Assembly (NCBI GenBank): GCA_036555745.1
Contig: DATBKV010000185.1
Span: forward strand, 5,438-69,437
Reading direction: 5' to 3'
Length of the DNA stretch: 64,000 bases
Source: VAZQ01 sp036555745
GTDB taxonomy: Bacteria; Pseudomonadota; Alphaproteobacteria; Rhizobiales; Xanthobacteraceae
Below are positions 8,100 to 15,213 of the stretch, in pieces. Position numbers and translations under genes: made by a program. Under the pieces are notes generated by a model. The model was given only the letters and a program-made list of their open reading frames with translations. It was not told the DNA's origin and did not search any database. Each line of letters starts with the position of its first letter. Position 1 is the first letter of the stretch.

Positions 8100-9737
8100 A
8101 TGCCGGATTTCCTCGTTCCCGGGGTCTATGTCGAGGAGGTCGATTCGACTGCACACGCCATCGCCGGCGTGCCGACCTCGACCACGGCCTTCCTCGGCGC
8201 CACCAGCTCCGGTCCTGTTGACGCTCCGCTCCTGGTGCACAGCTTTGCGGAATTCGAGGCGCAGTTCGGCGGCTTGGCGCCGGAGCTGCCGCTCGGCTAC
8301 GCCGTGCGGCATTATTTCCTCAACGGTGGGCATGCGGCGCTGATCGCGCGCGTTGCGCCGGCAGGCGCTGTCCTCACCGACGCCGACCTCTCCGACGCCG
8401 CGCTTGAGCGTGACAAACGCGGCCTATGGCTGCTCGAGCACGCCGAGCAGTTCGGTCTCATCTGCATCCCGCCGCTCGCGCACAACACCGATGTGGGCCC
8501 GACGACCTGGAACGCAGCCGCCCGCTATGCACAGCGGCGCCGGGCGATGTTGATCGTCGATCCGCCGGCGGCGTGGACGGCGGCGCAAAGCATCTCTGAG
8601 GCTGCGATCACCGCATTGATACAGCGGACCCCCAGCGCCGTGCTCTACTATCCGCGCCTGACGGCACCCGATCCGCTGCACGGGAACCAGGTTGCCGCTT
8701 TTGCGCCTTGCGGCGCCATCGCTGGCGTCTATGCCCGCGTCGATGCTGCCCGCGGCGTTTGGAAAGCGCCGGCGGGAGCCGAAGCGACGCTACAGGGCGC
8801 GCAGGGACTGAGCGTCGCCGTCAGCGAGCCGCAGCTTGCGGCGTTGAGCGCCCTGGGCGTCAACGCCGTGCGGGCGCTTGCCGGCGGCGGGATCGCGGTC
8901 TGGGGTGCGCGCACGCTCGCGGGCGCGGCTGCGGAGCCGGAATTGAAGTATGTGCCGCTGCGGCGGCTGGAGCTCTTCATCGCGGAGAGCATCAGCCGCG
9001 GCCTCGGCTGGGTCGCGTTCGAGCCCAATGGCCCGATGCTGTGGGAACGCATCCGCGCGAGCATCGCCCAGTTCCTGTACGGATTGTTTTGCAAGGGCGG
9101 CTTGGTGGGGAGCAAGCCCGAGGAGGCCTACTTCGTGCGCTGCGACGCCACCACGATGACGCCGCAGGACATCGAGCAGGGCATTGTCCGCGTGGCAGTG
9201 GGATTCGCGCCCCTCGCGCCAGCCGAATTCGTCGTGCTCGGGATCGGGGGCGCGAGCAAAGATCGTCCCGCGGCGCGCTTCGTATCGCAGCGCTATTGCA
9301 TCCGCACTGCGCGCTACGCGTTGCGTGTCATCTGGGACGGCGATCCCATCGTCGGGGTGACGCGCGTGCGCGGGCTCGGCCAACTCACCGAGCTCGTGAC
9401 CGTGCGCGACGGGAGCGATCCCAACTCCGCGCGCGTGCTCGTGGGGCCGACGAAGTTCGAGCCGGTCACGGTCGAGCGCGCTGTCACCCGCGACGAGGCG
9501 TTCGCCAGGTGGGCGCACGAGGTGCAAGGCCGGGCCGACGGGCGGCAGCCGCCGCGCAAGGACGTGCGCATCGAGCTCCATGATCGCGAGCGCAGGCTAA
9601 CCGCGGCTTGGCTGCTGAAGAACGCCGTGCCGGTGAAATATGAAGCGCCCGACCTTAACGCCGCGGGTACTGACGTCGCAATCGAGACACTGACGCTGAG
9701 TTACGAAGGCCTGGTGTTTGATGACGCGGCGTCGTGA
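8100..9737 (+). CDS. Phage-type tail sheath protein fused to a tail-tube (gp19-like) domain
   Basis: 545 aa from the ATG at 8100, preceded by GGGGGAG. Residues 1 to ~385 match contractile-tail sheath proteins: start PGVYVEEVDS, then GGHAALIARV, VDAARGVWKAPAG (~214-226), GGIAVWGARTL (~263-273), VAFEPNGPMLWERIRASIAQ (~305-324) and YFVRCDATTMTPQDIEQG (~344-361). Residues ~402-541 match the inner tail-tube family: ALRVIWDGDPIVGVTRVRGL, LVGPTKFEPVTVERAVT, WLLKNAVPVKYEAPDLNAAG and a terminal AIETLTLSYEGL. In phages, R-type pyocins, type VI and other contractile injection systems these are two genes. A single uninterrupted frame joins them here through a linker of roughly 15 residues. No baseplate, spike, ATPase or chaperone gene is adjacent, so this is an orphan. 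Domain identity is firm from motif recall; the function of the fusion is unknown. Confidence 0.88.
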   Translation: MPDFLVPGVYVEEVDSTAHAIAGVPTSTTAFLGATSSGPVDAPLLVHSFAEFEAQFGGLAPELPLGYAVRHYFLNGGHAALIARVAPAGAVLTDADLSDAALERDKRGLWLLEHAEQFGLICIPPLAHNTDVGPTTWNAAARYAQRRRAMLIVDPPAAWTAAQSISEAAITALIQRTPSAVLYYPRLTAPDPLHGNQVAAFAPCGAIAGVYARVDAARGVWKAPAGAEATLQGAQGLSVAVSEPQLAALSALGVNAVRALAGGGIAVWGARTLAGAAAEPELKYVPLRRLELFIAESISRGLGWVAFEPNGPMLWERIRASIAQFLYGLFCKGGLVGSKPEEAYFVRCDATTMTPQDIEQGIVRVAVGFAPLAPAEFVVLGIGGASKDRPAARFVSQRYCIRTARYALRVIWDGDPIVGVTRVRGLGQLTELVTVRDGSDPNSARVLVGPTKFEPVTVERAVTRDEAFARWAHEVQGRADGRQPPRKDVRIELHDRERRLTAAWLLKNAVPVKYEAPDLNAAGTDVAIETLTLSYEGLVFDDAAS

Positions 9738-9865
9738 CAATTGGCGGCAGCCGGGGTCCCCCTACGTTGCGCTGCATTAACTTCTCATAAATATGCTCAT
9801 CGACGGTAAGGCAATGATCTTACGGCATTTTCGAGGCGTTACGCTCACGAGCGTTTCAAGATATT

Positions 9866-9876
9866 GTGCATTGCAC
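9866..9876. promoter_or_regulatory. Short perfect dyad GTGCA-T-TGCAC upstream of the small secreted peptide
   Basis: GTGCATTGCAC is a perfect 5-bp dyad around a single T, 59 bp before the ATG of the 53-residue secreted peptide. The surrounding 9770-9880 stretch is AT-rich relative to the flanks, as promoters here tend to be. Operator function is only inferred from position; an 11-base dyad can arise by chance. Confidence 0.25.
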
Positions 9877-9934
9877 CATGGTGTCCCCCCAGGCCATTTG
9901 TGGCGCCGGGGTCGAACAAGCATGGAGTACGAAC

Positions 9935-10096
9935 ATGAAGACGACGGTGACCAAACTCGCAATCGCGCTGGCTTTGGCTGGCAGCATTGCGCTCGGCACT
10001 GCCGCAGTGTCGCTGGGCGGGGCAACGGCTTCCTTCGCGCAGCAGTGCGTGCCGCAATATGATAGCTCGGGCGTGCAGATGGCGCCGTACTGCTGA
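9935..10096 (+). CDS. Small secreted peptide with two-cysteine mature region
   Basis: 53 aa. GGAG precedes the ATG at 9935 by nine bases. The N-terminus is a textbook Sec signal: basic MKTTVTK, a hydrophobic core LAIALALAGSIALGTAAVSL, and a cleavage-like ASFAQQ. The predicted mature part is only about 18 residues, with cysteines near each end (QQCVPQYDSSGVQMAPYC) that could form one disulfide in the periplasm. It is followed after ~27 bp by a strong intrinsic terminator, which marks it as an independently expressed unit. I recall similar short periplasmic peptides in Bradyrhizobium-type genomes but no known function. Confidence 0.72.
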   Translation: MKTTVTKLAIALALAGSIALGTAAVSLGGATASFAQQCVPQYDSSGVQMAPYC

Positions 10097-10123
10097 CGCT
10101 CGGGAGCCGAAACTACAGGGTTC

Positions 10124-10159
10124 GGAAAGAGTCCGGGAAACCGGACTCTTTCCTTTTTT
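10124..10159 (+). terminator. Intrinsic terminator after the secreted peptide gene
   Basis: Perfect 13-bp stem: GGAAAGAGTCCGG (10124-10136) pairs with CCGGACTCTTTCC (10141-10153) around a GAAA tetraloop, followed directly by six T residues. One of the clearest Rho-independent terminators in the window. It ends the transcript of the 53-residue peptide before mtgA. Confidence 0.93.
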
Positions 10160-10299
10160 GCCCACGACGCAGGCGTGACGCGAACATCACCACCACGGGC
10201 ACGCAACCTGGTCCTGTTCACGCTGCCGACCGCTGCTGCCATTTGCGGCACGAGCGAGGGATGTCCGAGGCAGGCTATCCACGATAGGCTGGCGGCACG

Positions 10300-11040
10300 A
10301 TGCCGATCGCAACGCAATCGCGACGGCGCTCCGCTGCGCCAGCGCGGCGCGCGCGCCGGTGGGTTTCCGGCTTGGCCTGGATCTTTGTGCTCGGCTTGGC
10401 GGCAGTGCTGCTGCTGCCATATCTGCTGGTGCCGCTCTATCGTGCGGTCGATCCGGTTTCGACCTTGATGCTCTGGCGCTGGGCGACGGGAGCGCGCGTC
10501 GAGCACAGCTTCGTGCCGATCGGACAGCTCGCGCCGGCGTTGTCGATCACCGTGATCGCCGCCGAGGACGGGCGCTTCTGCAGCCATTACGGCATCGACT
10601 GGCGCGAGCTGCACGAGCGCCTCGAAGCCGTCGACGATGTCAGCAAGGCGAGGGGCGTCTCCACCATCACCCAGCAGACTGCCAAGAACCTGTTCCTGTG
10701 GCCCGGGCGCAGCTTCGTGCGCAAGGCCTTGGAGTTTCCGCTTGCGCTATGGATCGACCTCGTGCTGCCCAAACGGCGCGTGCTCGAGATCTATCTCAAC
10801 GTCGCGGAATGGGGTCCGAGTGGCCAGTTCGGCGCCGAAGCGGGAAGCCGGTACGCGTTCAACAAGTCCGCGCGGGCGCTGCGGCCACGCGAGGCCGCGC
10901 TCCTGGCCGCCATATTGCCCAACCCGCGGCGGCGCAGCGCCAAGCAGCCGGGGCCGGCGGTACGGCGGCTGGCCGCCGTCTACGAGGCCCGCGGCGCCGC
11001 CCAGGCGGCGCTGGCGACCTGTGCGAAAGCATCGAGATGA
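10300..11040 (+). CDS. mtgA: Monofunctional biosynthetic peptidoglycan transglycosylase
   Basis: 246 aa. Polymerises lipid II into glycan strands at the periplasmic face of the inner membrane. One N-terminal membrane anchor is visible at about residues 23-47 (LAWIFVLGLAAVLLLPYLLV). The GT51 catalytic domain follows, with the active-site glutamate in IAAEDGRFCSHYG, the GVSTITQQTAKNLFL motif, RKALEFPLALWID, and YLNVAEWGPSGQFGAEAG. No transpeptidase domain is present, and the length fits MtgA rather than a class A penicillin-binding protein. It lies upstream of rpmF, as in related genomes. Confidence 0.95.
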   Translation: MPIATQSRRRSAAPARRARRWVSGLAWIFVLGLAAVLLLPYLLVPLYRAVDPVSTLMLWRWATGARVEHSFVPIGQLAPALSITVIAAEDGRFCSHYGIDWRELHERLEAVDDVSKARGVSTITQQTAKNLFLWPGRSFVRKALEFPLALWIDLVLPKRRVLEIYLNVAEWGPSGQFGAEAGSRYAFNKSARALRPREAALLAAILPNPRRRSAKQPGPAVRRLAAVYEARGAAQAALATCAKASR

Positions 11041-11133
11041 CGCGGGGTAGGGCAGCAGTGACCGCGCCCCTAGCCTTCGCGGCCGCGATCCTCTATAAGC
11101 CCGGCTTCCCCGGACGAGTGCAGGAGCCAGATC

Positions 11134-11319
11134 ATGGCCGTTCCGAAACGGAAGACATCTCCATCGCGACGTGGGATGCGCCGCTCCGCGGACGCACTCG
11201 CGCAGCCGACCTATGTCGAGGACAAGGACTCGGGCGAGTTGCGCCGACCGCATCACGTCGATCTCAAGACCGGCATGTACCGGGGCCGGCAGATCCTGAA
11301 GTCGAGGAAGGAAGCCTGA
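11134..11319 (+). CDS. rpmF: 50S ribosomal protein L32
   Basis: 61 aa, full length. Begins with the family signature MAVPKRKTSPSRRGMRRS and ends HVDLKTGMYRGRQILKSRKE. GGAG lies 9 bases before the ATG. This is the zinc-independent alphaproteobacterial type: the four cysteines of the Cys-containing form are absent. It sits 93 bp after mtgA; a TATAAG at about 11094 could be part of its own promoter, but no good -35 element was found. Confidence 0.97.
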   Translation: MAVPKRKTSPSRRGMRRSADALAQPTYVEDKDSGELRRPHHVDLKTGMYRGRQILKSRKEA

Positions 11320-11479
11320 CGCCTCGGCATGTCCGGCGCCAGGGCGAGTCCCGGTGCGGACGTACTGCCGATGGGCGGTGCAGGGGCGCGCCCGCGGCAC
11401 TCGGCGGCTCAACCATTCCAGTTTCACCGAACGTGCTCTAAACTTCGCGCCGCCTGTCGCGGGCGCGCGTGCCCGACAT

Positions 11480-11500
11480 CGCGCCGGCAATGCCGGCGCG
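11480..11500. promoter_or_regulatory. Perfect GC-rich inverted repeat upstream of a membrane-protein gene
   Basis: Arms CGCGCCGGCA (11480-11489) and TGCCGGCGCG (11491-11500) are fully complementary around one A. It ends 10 bp before the likely start codon of the membrane protein at 11511, where a stable hairpin would hinder ribosome access. No T-run follows, so it is not a terminator for rpmF. If the GTG at 11469 were the true start, the repeat would be coding. Confidence 0.4.
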
Positions 11501-11510
11501 AAGAAAGCCG

Positions 11511-11966
11511 ATGGCCATGTATCTGATCGCTTTCCCCCTTCTGCTGCTCCCGTTCGCGTTCTTCAATATCGTCGTCTTTCTACTCAACAACATGCCATTC
11601 ACCGACGCGGTGTTCACCATTCCGCTCGTCTCTCAGCCGACCGTGCCGCCGGTATTCGACCGCAGCATCCCGGTCACGGTCGGCGACCTGATCGTCGCGA
11701 TGGGCATGCTCCTGCTGTACGTCGAGGTGGTCAAAGCGGCGCGCCCGGGCGGCAAGGGCATCGTGGACCATCTGCTTTCCTTCGTGGTGTTCATCGCCAT
11801 GGCGGCCGAGCTCGCGCTGGTGCCGCGCGCTACGGCTTCCCCGTCCGCGACGTCGACCCTGCTGCTGCTCACCGTGCTCGGCTTCGTCGACGTGATTGCC
11901 GGCCTGTCGATCAGGCCGATGCACCAGCAGATCGTGCTCGAGCGCACCGAGCGTGCTCCGGGCTGA
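11511..11966 (+). CDS. Small polytopic membrane protein, function unknown
   Basis: 151 aa from the ATG at 11511; a GTG at 11469 would add 14 residues. About four hydrophobic segments are seen: YLIAFPLLLLPFAFFNIVVF, VGDLIVAMGMLLLYVEVV, LLSFVVFIAMAAELALV and LLLLTVLGFVDVIAGLSI. Between the first two lies a short probably periplasmic loop with PLVSQPTVPPVF. I recognise it as a conserved hypothetical membrane protein of this family of bacteria but know no function. It stands between rpmF and the convergent GlcG/HbpS-like gene. Confidence 0.78.
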   Translation: MAMYLIAFPLLLLPFAFFNIVVFLLNNMPFTDAVFTIPLVSQPTVPPVFDRSIPVTVGDLIVAMGMLLLYVEVVKAARPGGKGIVDHLLSFVVFIAMAAELALVPRATASPSATSTLLLLTVLGFVDVIAGLSIRPMHQQIVLERTERAPG

Positions 11967-12014
11967 GTTCCCGGCGTGTTCGCCCACGCACGCAACCAAA
12001 GGCGCGATGTTTGC

Positions 12015-12446
12015 TCAGCCGCCGGTCTCGGCCACGAAACCGGCCGCTTCGATGCCGGCGACCGCCGCCGCCTCGTCGTTATCGGAGGTATCGCCGGATA
12101 CGCCGACCGCCCCAAGGAGCGTCCCTGCCTTGTCGCGGATGAGGACGCCACCCGGCACGGGGACCAGGGCTCCCCCGGTCATTTCGACGAGCGCGGCCGC
12201 CATGTGGGGGCGCTCCACCCCGATCTGATGCAGCCGCCGCGATCCCGTGCCGAACGCGACCGAGCCGAAGGCCTTGCCGGAGGCGATCCGCGACCGCAGG
12301 ATCGGGTTGCCGTCCTCCTCGGCATAGGCTCGCAGCGCCCCGCGGCCGTCAACCACGGCGACGCCGAGCGGCTTGAGCTTCTTCTCACGCCCGGCGGCAA
12401 GCGTCTTGTCGAGAACGGTACGGGCTTGGGCAAGGGTCAGTGTCAT
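12015..12446 (-). CDS. GlcG/HbpS-like small protein (DUF336)
   Basis: 143 aa from the ATG at 12446, with GGGAG about nine bases upstream. The family pattern is clear: an N-terminal helix MTLTLAQARTVLDKTLAAG, PLGVAVVDGRGALRAYAEED, then RIASGKAFGSVAFGTGSR, VPVPGGVLIRDKAGTLLGAV, and GVSGDTSDNDEAAAVAGIEA at the end. Members include GlcG of glycolate operons and the haem-binding HbpS; they are often annotated haem-binding. No signal peptide is visible, so this copy is cytoplasmic. It diverges from the gamma-glutamyltransferase gene with about 55 bp between starts. Confidence 0.85.
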   Translation of the reverse strand: MTLTLAQARTVLDKTLAAGREKKLKPLGVAVVDGRGALRAYAEEDGNPILRSRIASGKAFGSVAFGTGSRRLHQIGVERPHMAAALVEMTGGALVPVPGGVLIRDKAGTLLGAVGVSGDTSDNDEAAAVAGIEAAGFVAETGG

Positions 12447-12501
12447 CGCGTGTCTCCCTGATGGGCGTCGTGACGAATAGCGCAATCGCGCGGCAACAGC
12501 C

Positions 12502-14085
12502 ATGAGCCGCGATTTCCAGCTGCCCGGGCGCTCGCCGGTTATCGCTAGCGAGGGCATGGTCGCAAGCTCGCATCCGCTGGCGAGTCTGGCGGCTGTCGAG
12601 GCCTTGCGCGCGGGCGGCAACGCGGCCGATGCGGCGGTCACCGCGGTGGCGGTGCTGTGTGTAGTCGAGCCGCAAATGACCGGTATCGGGGGCGATTGCT
12701 TCGCGATGGTTCACCGGCCCGGCGAGCTGGTCTGGGGCTACAACGGTAGTGGGCGCACGGGCGCGCGCGCGTCGTTCGAGACGCTGAGGGCAGGCGGGAT
12801 TCGTGCCATCGCGCCCGATTCGATCCACGCCGTCACCGTGCCGGGTGCAGTCGACGCCTGGGCGGCAATCCTGGCAACGCACGGCCGCTTTTCTCTCTCG
12901 CGCGCGCTCGCGCCTGCGATCGGTCATGCCGAAACCGGTTTCCCGGTCGCCGCGCGCGTCGCCTGGGACTGGGCCCGGGCCGCGCACAAGCTCGCCGCCG
13001 ACGCGGGCGCCGCCCGTCATTTTCTGGTTCAAGGCATGCCCCCGGCCGAGGGCGACGTCGTCAAGCTGCCGGCGCTCGCGCAGACGCTCAAGGTGATCGC
13101 GGCCGAGGGGCCTAACGCCTTCTACCAAGGACCGATCGCCGACGACATGGTCGCGACCATCGCGGCACGCGGGTCGTTTCTCCGCGCCGAAGACTTCGAG
13201 CGCCACCGCGGCGAGGTGGTCGCGCCCTTGGCCACGAACTACCGCGGGCTCGACGTGCTGGAGCTGCCGCCGAATGCCCAGGGGCTGACCGCGCTGGTGC
13301 TGCTCAATATCCTGGAGCGGTTCGAGCTGTCCGCGCTCGATCCGCTGGGTGCCGAGCGTTTCCATCTCGCGCTGGAGGCGGCGAGGCTCGCTTATGCCGT
13401 GCGCGACGGTCACGTCGCCGATCCCGCTTTCATGCGCGCTTCGGCACCCGAGCTCATCGACAAGGCGTTTGCGGCCAAGCTTGCCCAGCGCATCGATCGC
13501 GCGCGGCGCGGCCCGCTCGCGGCCGGCGCTTCGACCGGCAACGATACCGTCTATCTTACAGTGGTCGACCGCGACCGCATGGCGGTGTCGCTCATCAATA
13601 CGCTGTTCTCCGAGTTCGGCGTCGGAATTTGCACCGAGAAGTCCGGTATCATGCTCACCAACCGGGGCGCTTGTTTCGTGATGGAGCCTGACCATCCCAA
13701 TACGTTCGGCCCGCGCAAACGGCCGTTGCACACCATCATCCCCGCGCTCGCCTTTCGCGAGGGCCGCTGTGAGCTCGCTTTCGGGGTCATGGGCTCACAC
13801 TATCAACCGATGGGGCATGTACAGTTGATCACCAATCTGATCGATTACGACATGGATGTGCAGGCGGCGATCGACGCGCCGCGCGCGTTCTTTGTCGGCG
13901 ACCAGACCGTGGTGGAGCACGGCTTGCCGCGGGCGAGCATCGAAGGTCTCAGGGCTCGTGGACATGCCGTTGCATTGGCGGCCGTGCCGTGGGGCGGCGC
14001 GCAGACGATCCGCATCGACTGGAAACGCGGGGTGCTGGTCGGGGGCTCCGATCCGCGCAAGGACGGCTGCGCGCTGGGCTATTAG
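12502..14085 (+). CDS. ggt: Gamma-glutamyltransferase family protein
   Basis: 527 aa. The NTN-hydrolase fold is intact: N-terminal ASSHPLASLAAVEALRAGGN, then GIGGDCFAMVH, and the autoprocessing threonine in STGNDTVYLTVVDRD (Thr about 353), followed by SLINTLFSEFGVGI. The family usually cleaves itself at that threonine into large and small subunits. Against periplasmic GGT the second threonine of the usual TT pair is Val, and there is no signal peptide. It is therefore more likely a cytoplasmic GGT-like hydrolase or acylase than classical glutathione GGT. Substrate unknown. Confidence 0.87.
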   Translation: MSRDFQLPGRSPVIASEGMVASSHPLASLAAVEALRAGGNAADAAVTAVAVLCVVEPQMTGIGGDCFAMVHRPGELVWGYNGSGRTGARASFETLRAGGIRAIAPDSIHAVTVPGAVDAWAAILATHGRFSLSRALAPAIGHAETGFPVAARVAWDWARAAHKLAADAGAARHFLVQGMPPAEGDVVKLPALAQTLKVIAAEGPNAFYQGPIADDMVATIAARGSFLRAEDFERHRGEVVAPLATNYRGLDVLELPPNAQGLTALVLLNILERFELSALDPLGAERFHLALEAARLAYAVRDGHVADPAFMRASAPELIDKAFAAKLAQRIDRARRGPLAAGASTGNDTVYLTVVDRDRMAVSLINTLFSEFGVGICTEKSGIMLTNRGACFVMEPDHPNTFGPRKRPLHTIIPALAFREGRCELAFGVMGSHYQPMGHVQLITNLIDYDMDVQAAIDAPRAFFVGDQTVVEHGLPRASIEGLRARGHAVALAAVPWGGAQTIRIDWKRGVLVGGSDPRKDGCALGY

Positions 14086-14144
14086 GAGCAGGTTGCGGCA
14101 GGCGCCCGGGAGCACGGCGCCCCGGGGCCGGATCAGCGGGCTGT

Positions 14145-14747
14145 TTACGCCTTGTCCTTGTCCTTGTCTTTGTCGCTCAGGCGATCGAGGCGCTTCTGCA
14201 TCTCTTCCATCTGACGCTTGAGATCATGGATCTCGTCGCCGCCGCCCGCCTGGTGAGGACCGCGCTCCGGCTCGCTCGGCCCTTGGCCTTCGCGCCGGGC
14301 AAACGGCGTGAACATGGCAAATGCGCGTTCAAACATTTCCATGTTACGCCGCACCTGGTCTTCGAGCGCGCCGAATGGGCTGCCGCCGAAGGCCTGCGCC
14401 ATCTGCTGGCGGAACTTTTCCTGCTCCCGGGTGAGCGACTCGATGGAGACTTCGAGATAACGCGGCACCAGCATCTGCATGCTATCGCCGTAAAAGCGTA
14501 TGAGCTGGCGCAGGAACGCGATGGGCAGCAGGCTTTGGCCTTCCTTGTTTTCCTGCTCAAAAATAATCTGCGCGAGCACCTGCCTGGTGATGTCCTCGCC
14601 GGTCTTGGCGTCGTGCACGATGAAGTCCTCGCCTGCCTTCACCATGCCCGCGAGGTCTTCGAGTGTGACGTAGGTGCTGGTTCCGGTGTTGTAGAGCCGC
14701 CGGTTAGCATATTTCTTGATAATGATGGGCTGGTCCGGCTTAGCCAT
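14145..14747 (-). CDS. phaR: Polyhydroxyalkanoate synthesis repressor PhaR
   Basis: 200 aa from the ATG at 14747. The N-terminal PHB/PHA DNA-binding domain (about residues 8-67) has IIIKKYANRRLYNTGTSTY and FIVHDAKTGEDITRQVLAQI. The middle holds the PHB-accumulation regulatory region with LRQLIRFYGDSMQMLVPRYL, and the end is a charged coiled coil finishing in repeated Asp-Lys pairs. PhaR binds PHA granules and DNA and represses phasin and PHA genes until polymer accumulates. It diverges from phaA-phaB. Immediately upstream, overlapping its start, is a frameshifted second copy of the same DNA-binding domain. Confidence 0.95.
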   Translation of the reverse strand: MAKPDQPIIIKKYANRRLYNTGTSTYVTLEDLAGMVKAGEDFIVHDAKTGEDITRQVLAQIIFEQENKEGQSLLPIAFLRQLIRFYGDSMQMLVPRYLEVSIESLTREQEKFRQQMAQAFGGSPFGALEDQVRRNMEMFERAFAMFTPFARREGQGPSEPERGPHQAGGGDEIHDLKRQMEEMQKRLDRLSDKDKDKDKA

Positions 14748-14942
14748 GATTTGTCCGCTCGAAGATAATCTGTTTGAGGACCGACTGCGTGGCGTCATCG
14801 CCGGTCTCGGCATCGTAGACGACGAACTCCCTCTGGTCGTCCACCATGACGCCGAACTGGTCGATCGTCATGGAAGCTCCCCAGACGGGTTATAGGGCCG
14901 ACGGTCGGCGTATTGCTTGATCACGGTGGGTGCCGCGGACAT
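14740..14942 (-). pseudogene. Second PhaR DNA-binding domain, split by a one-base frame change
   Basis: On the minus strand an ATG at 14942 opens 24 codons (MSAAPTVIKQYADRRPYNPS, then GELP) ending in TGA at 14868-14870. A second ATG at 14871 overlaps that stop (ATGA) and reads 43 codons, including EFVVYDAETGDDATQSVLKQ, then IIFERTNHG, ending in TAA at 14740, inside the first codons of phaR. If the two are joined by re-reading one base, they align without gaps to PhaR over 57 residues, 26 of them identical by hand count. This is either a duplicated domain killed by a one-base loss, two overlapping genes, a -1 recoding event, or a sequencing error. Confidence 0.8.
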
Positions 14943-15213
14943 GGAAATCCCGGGCTCGCGGTGTCTCCTACCCAGCATAGCCTATTTTTTCCGCGCCCGG
15001 CCACCGTTTTGTCCCCGCGCAGTGTCGCGGATCGCAGCGGGCGCCGTGCGACGGCAGCCTGCGTGCCTCGCGGACAATTGATGCGGAGCAGACCGGCGAT
15101 CCTTCCAATTGACAGCCCCGCGCCCAGATTCCAAGGATGACGGCGAGCAATCCGATCGCAGGCGACCAGGCGAGGTCCGCCGTCGTCACCCGGACACGGA
15201 GAGGAGTTACGAT

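Noticed and set aside
8100..10160. Prophage or complete contractile injection system cluster
   Set aside because: Only the sheath-tube gene is tail-like; no capsid, terminase, integrase, lysis, baseplate or ATPase gene lies in the flanks.
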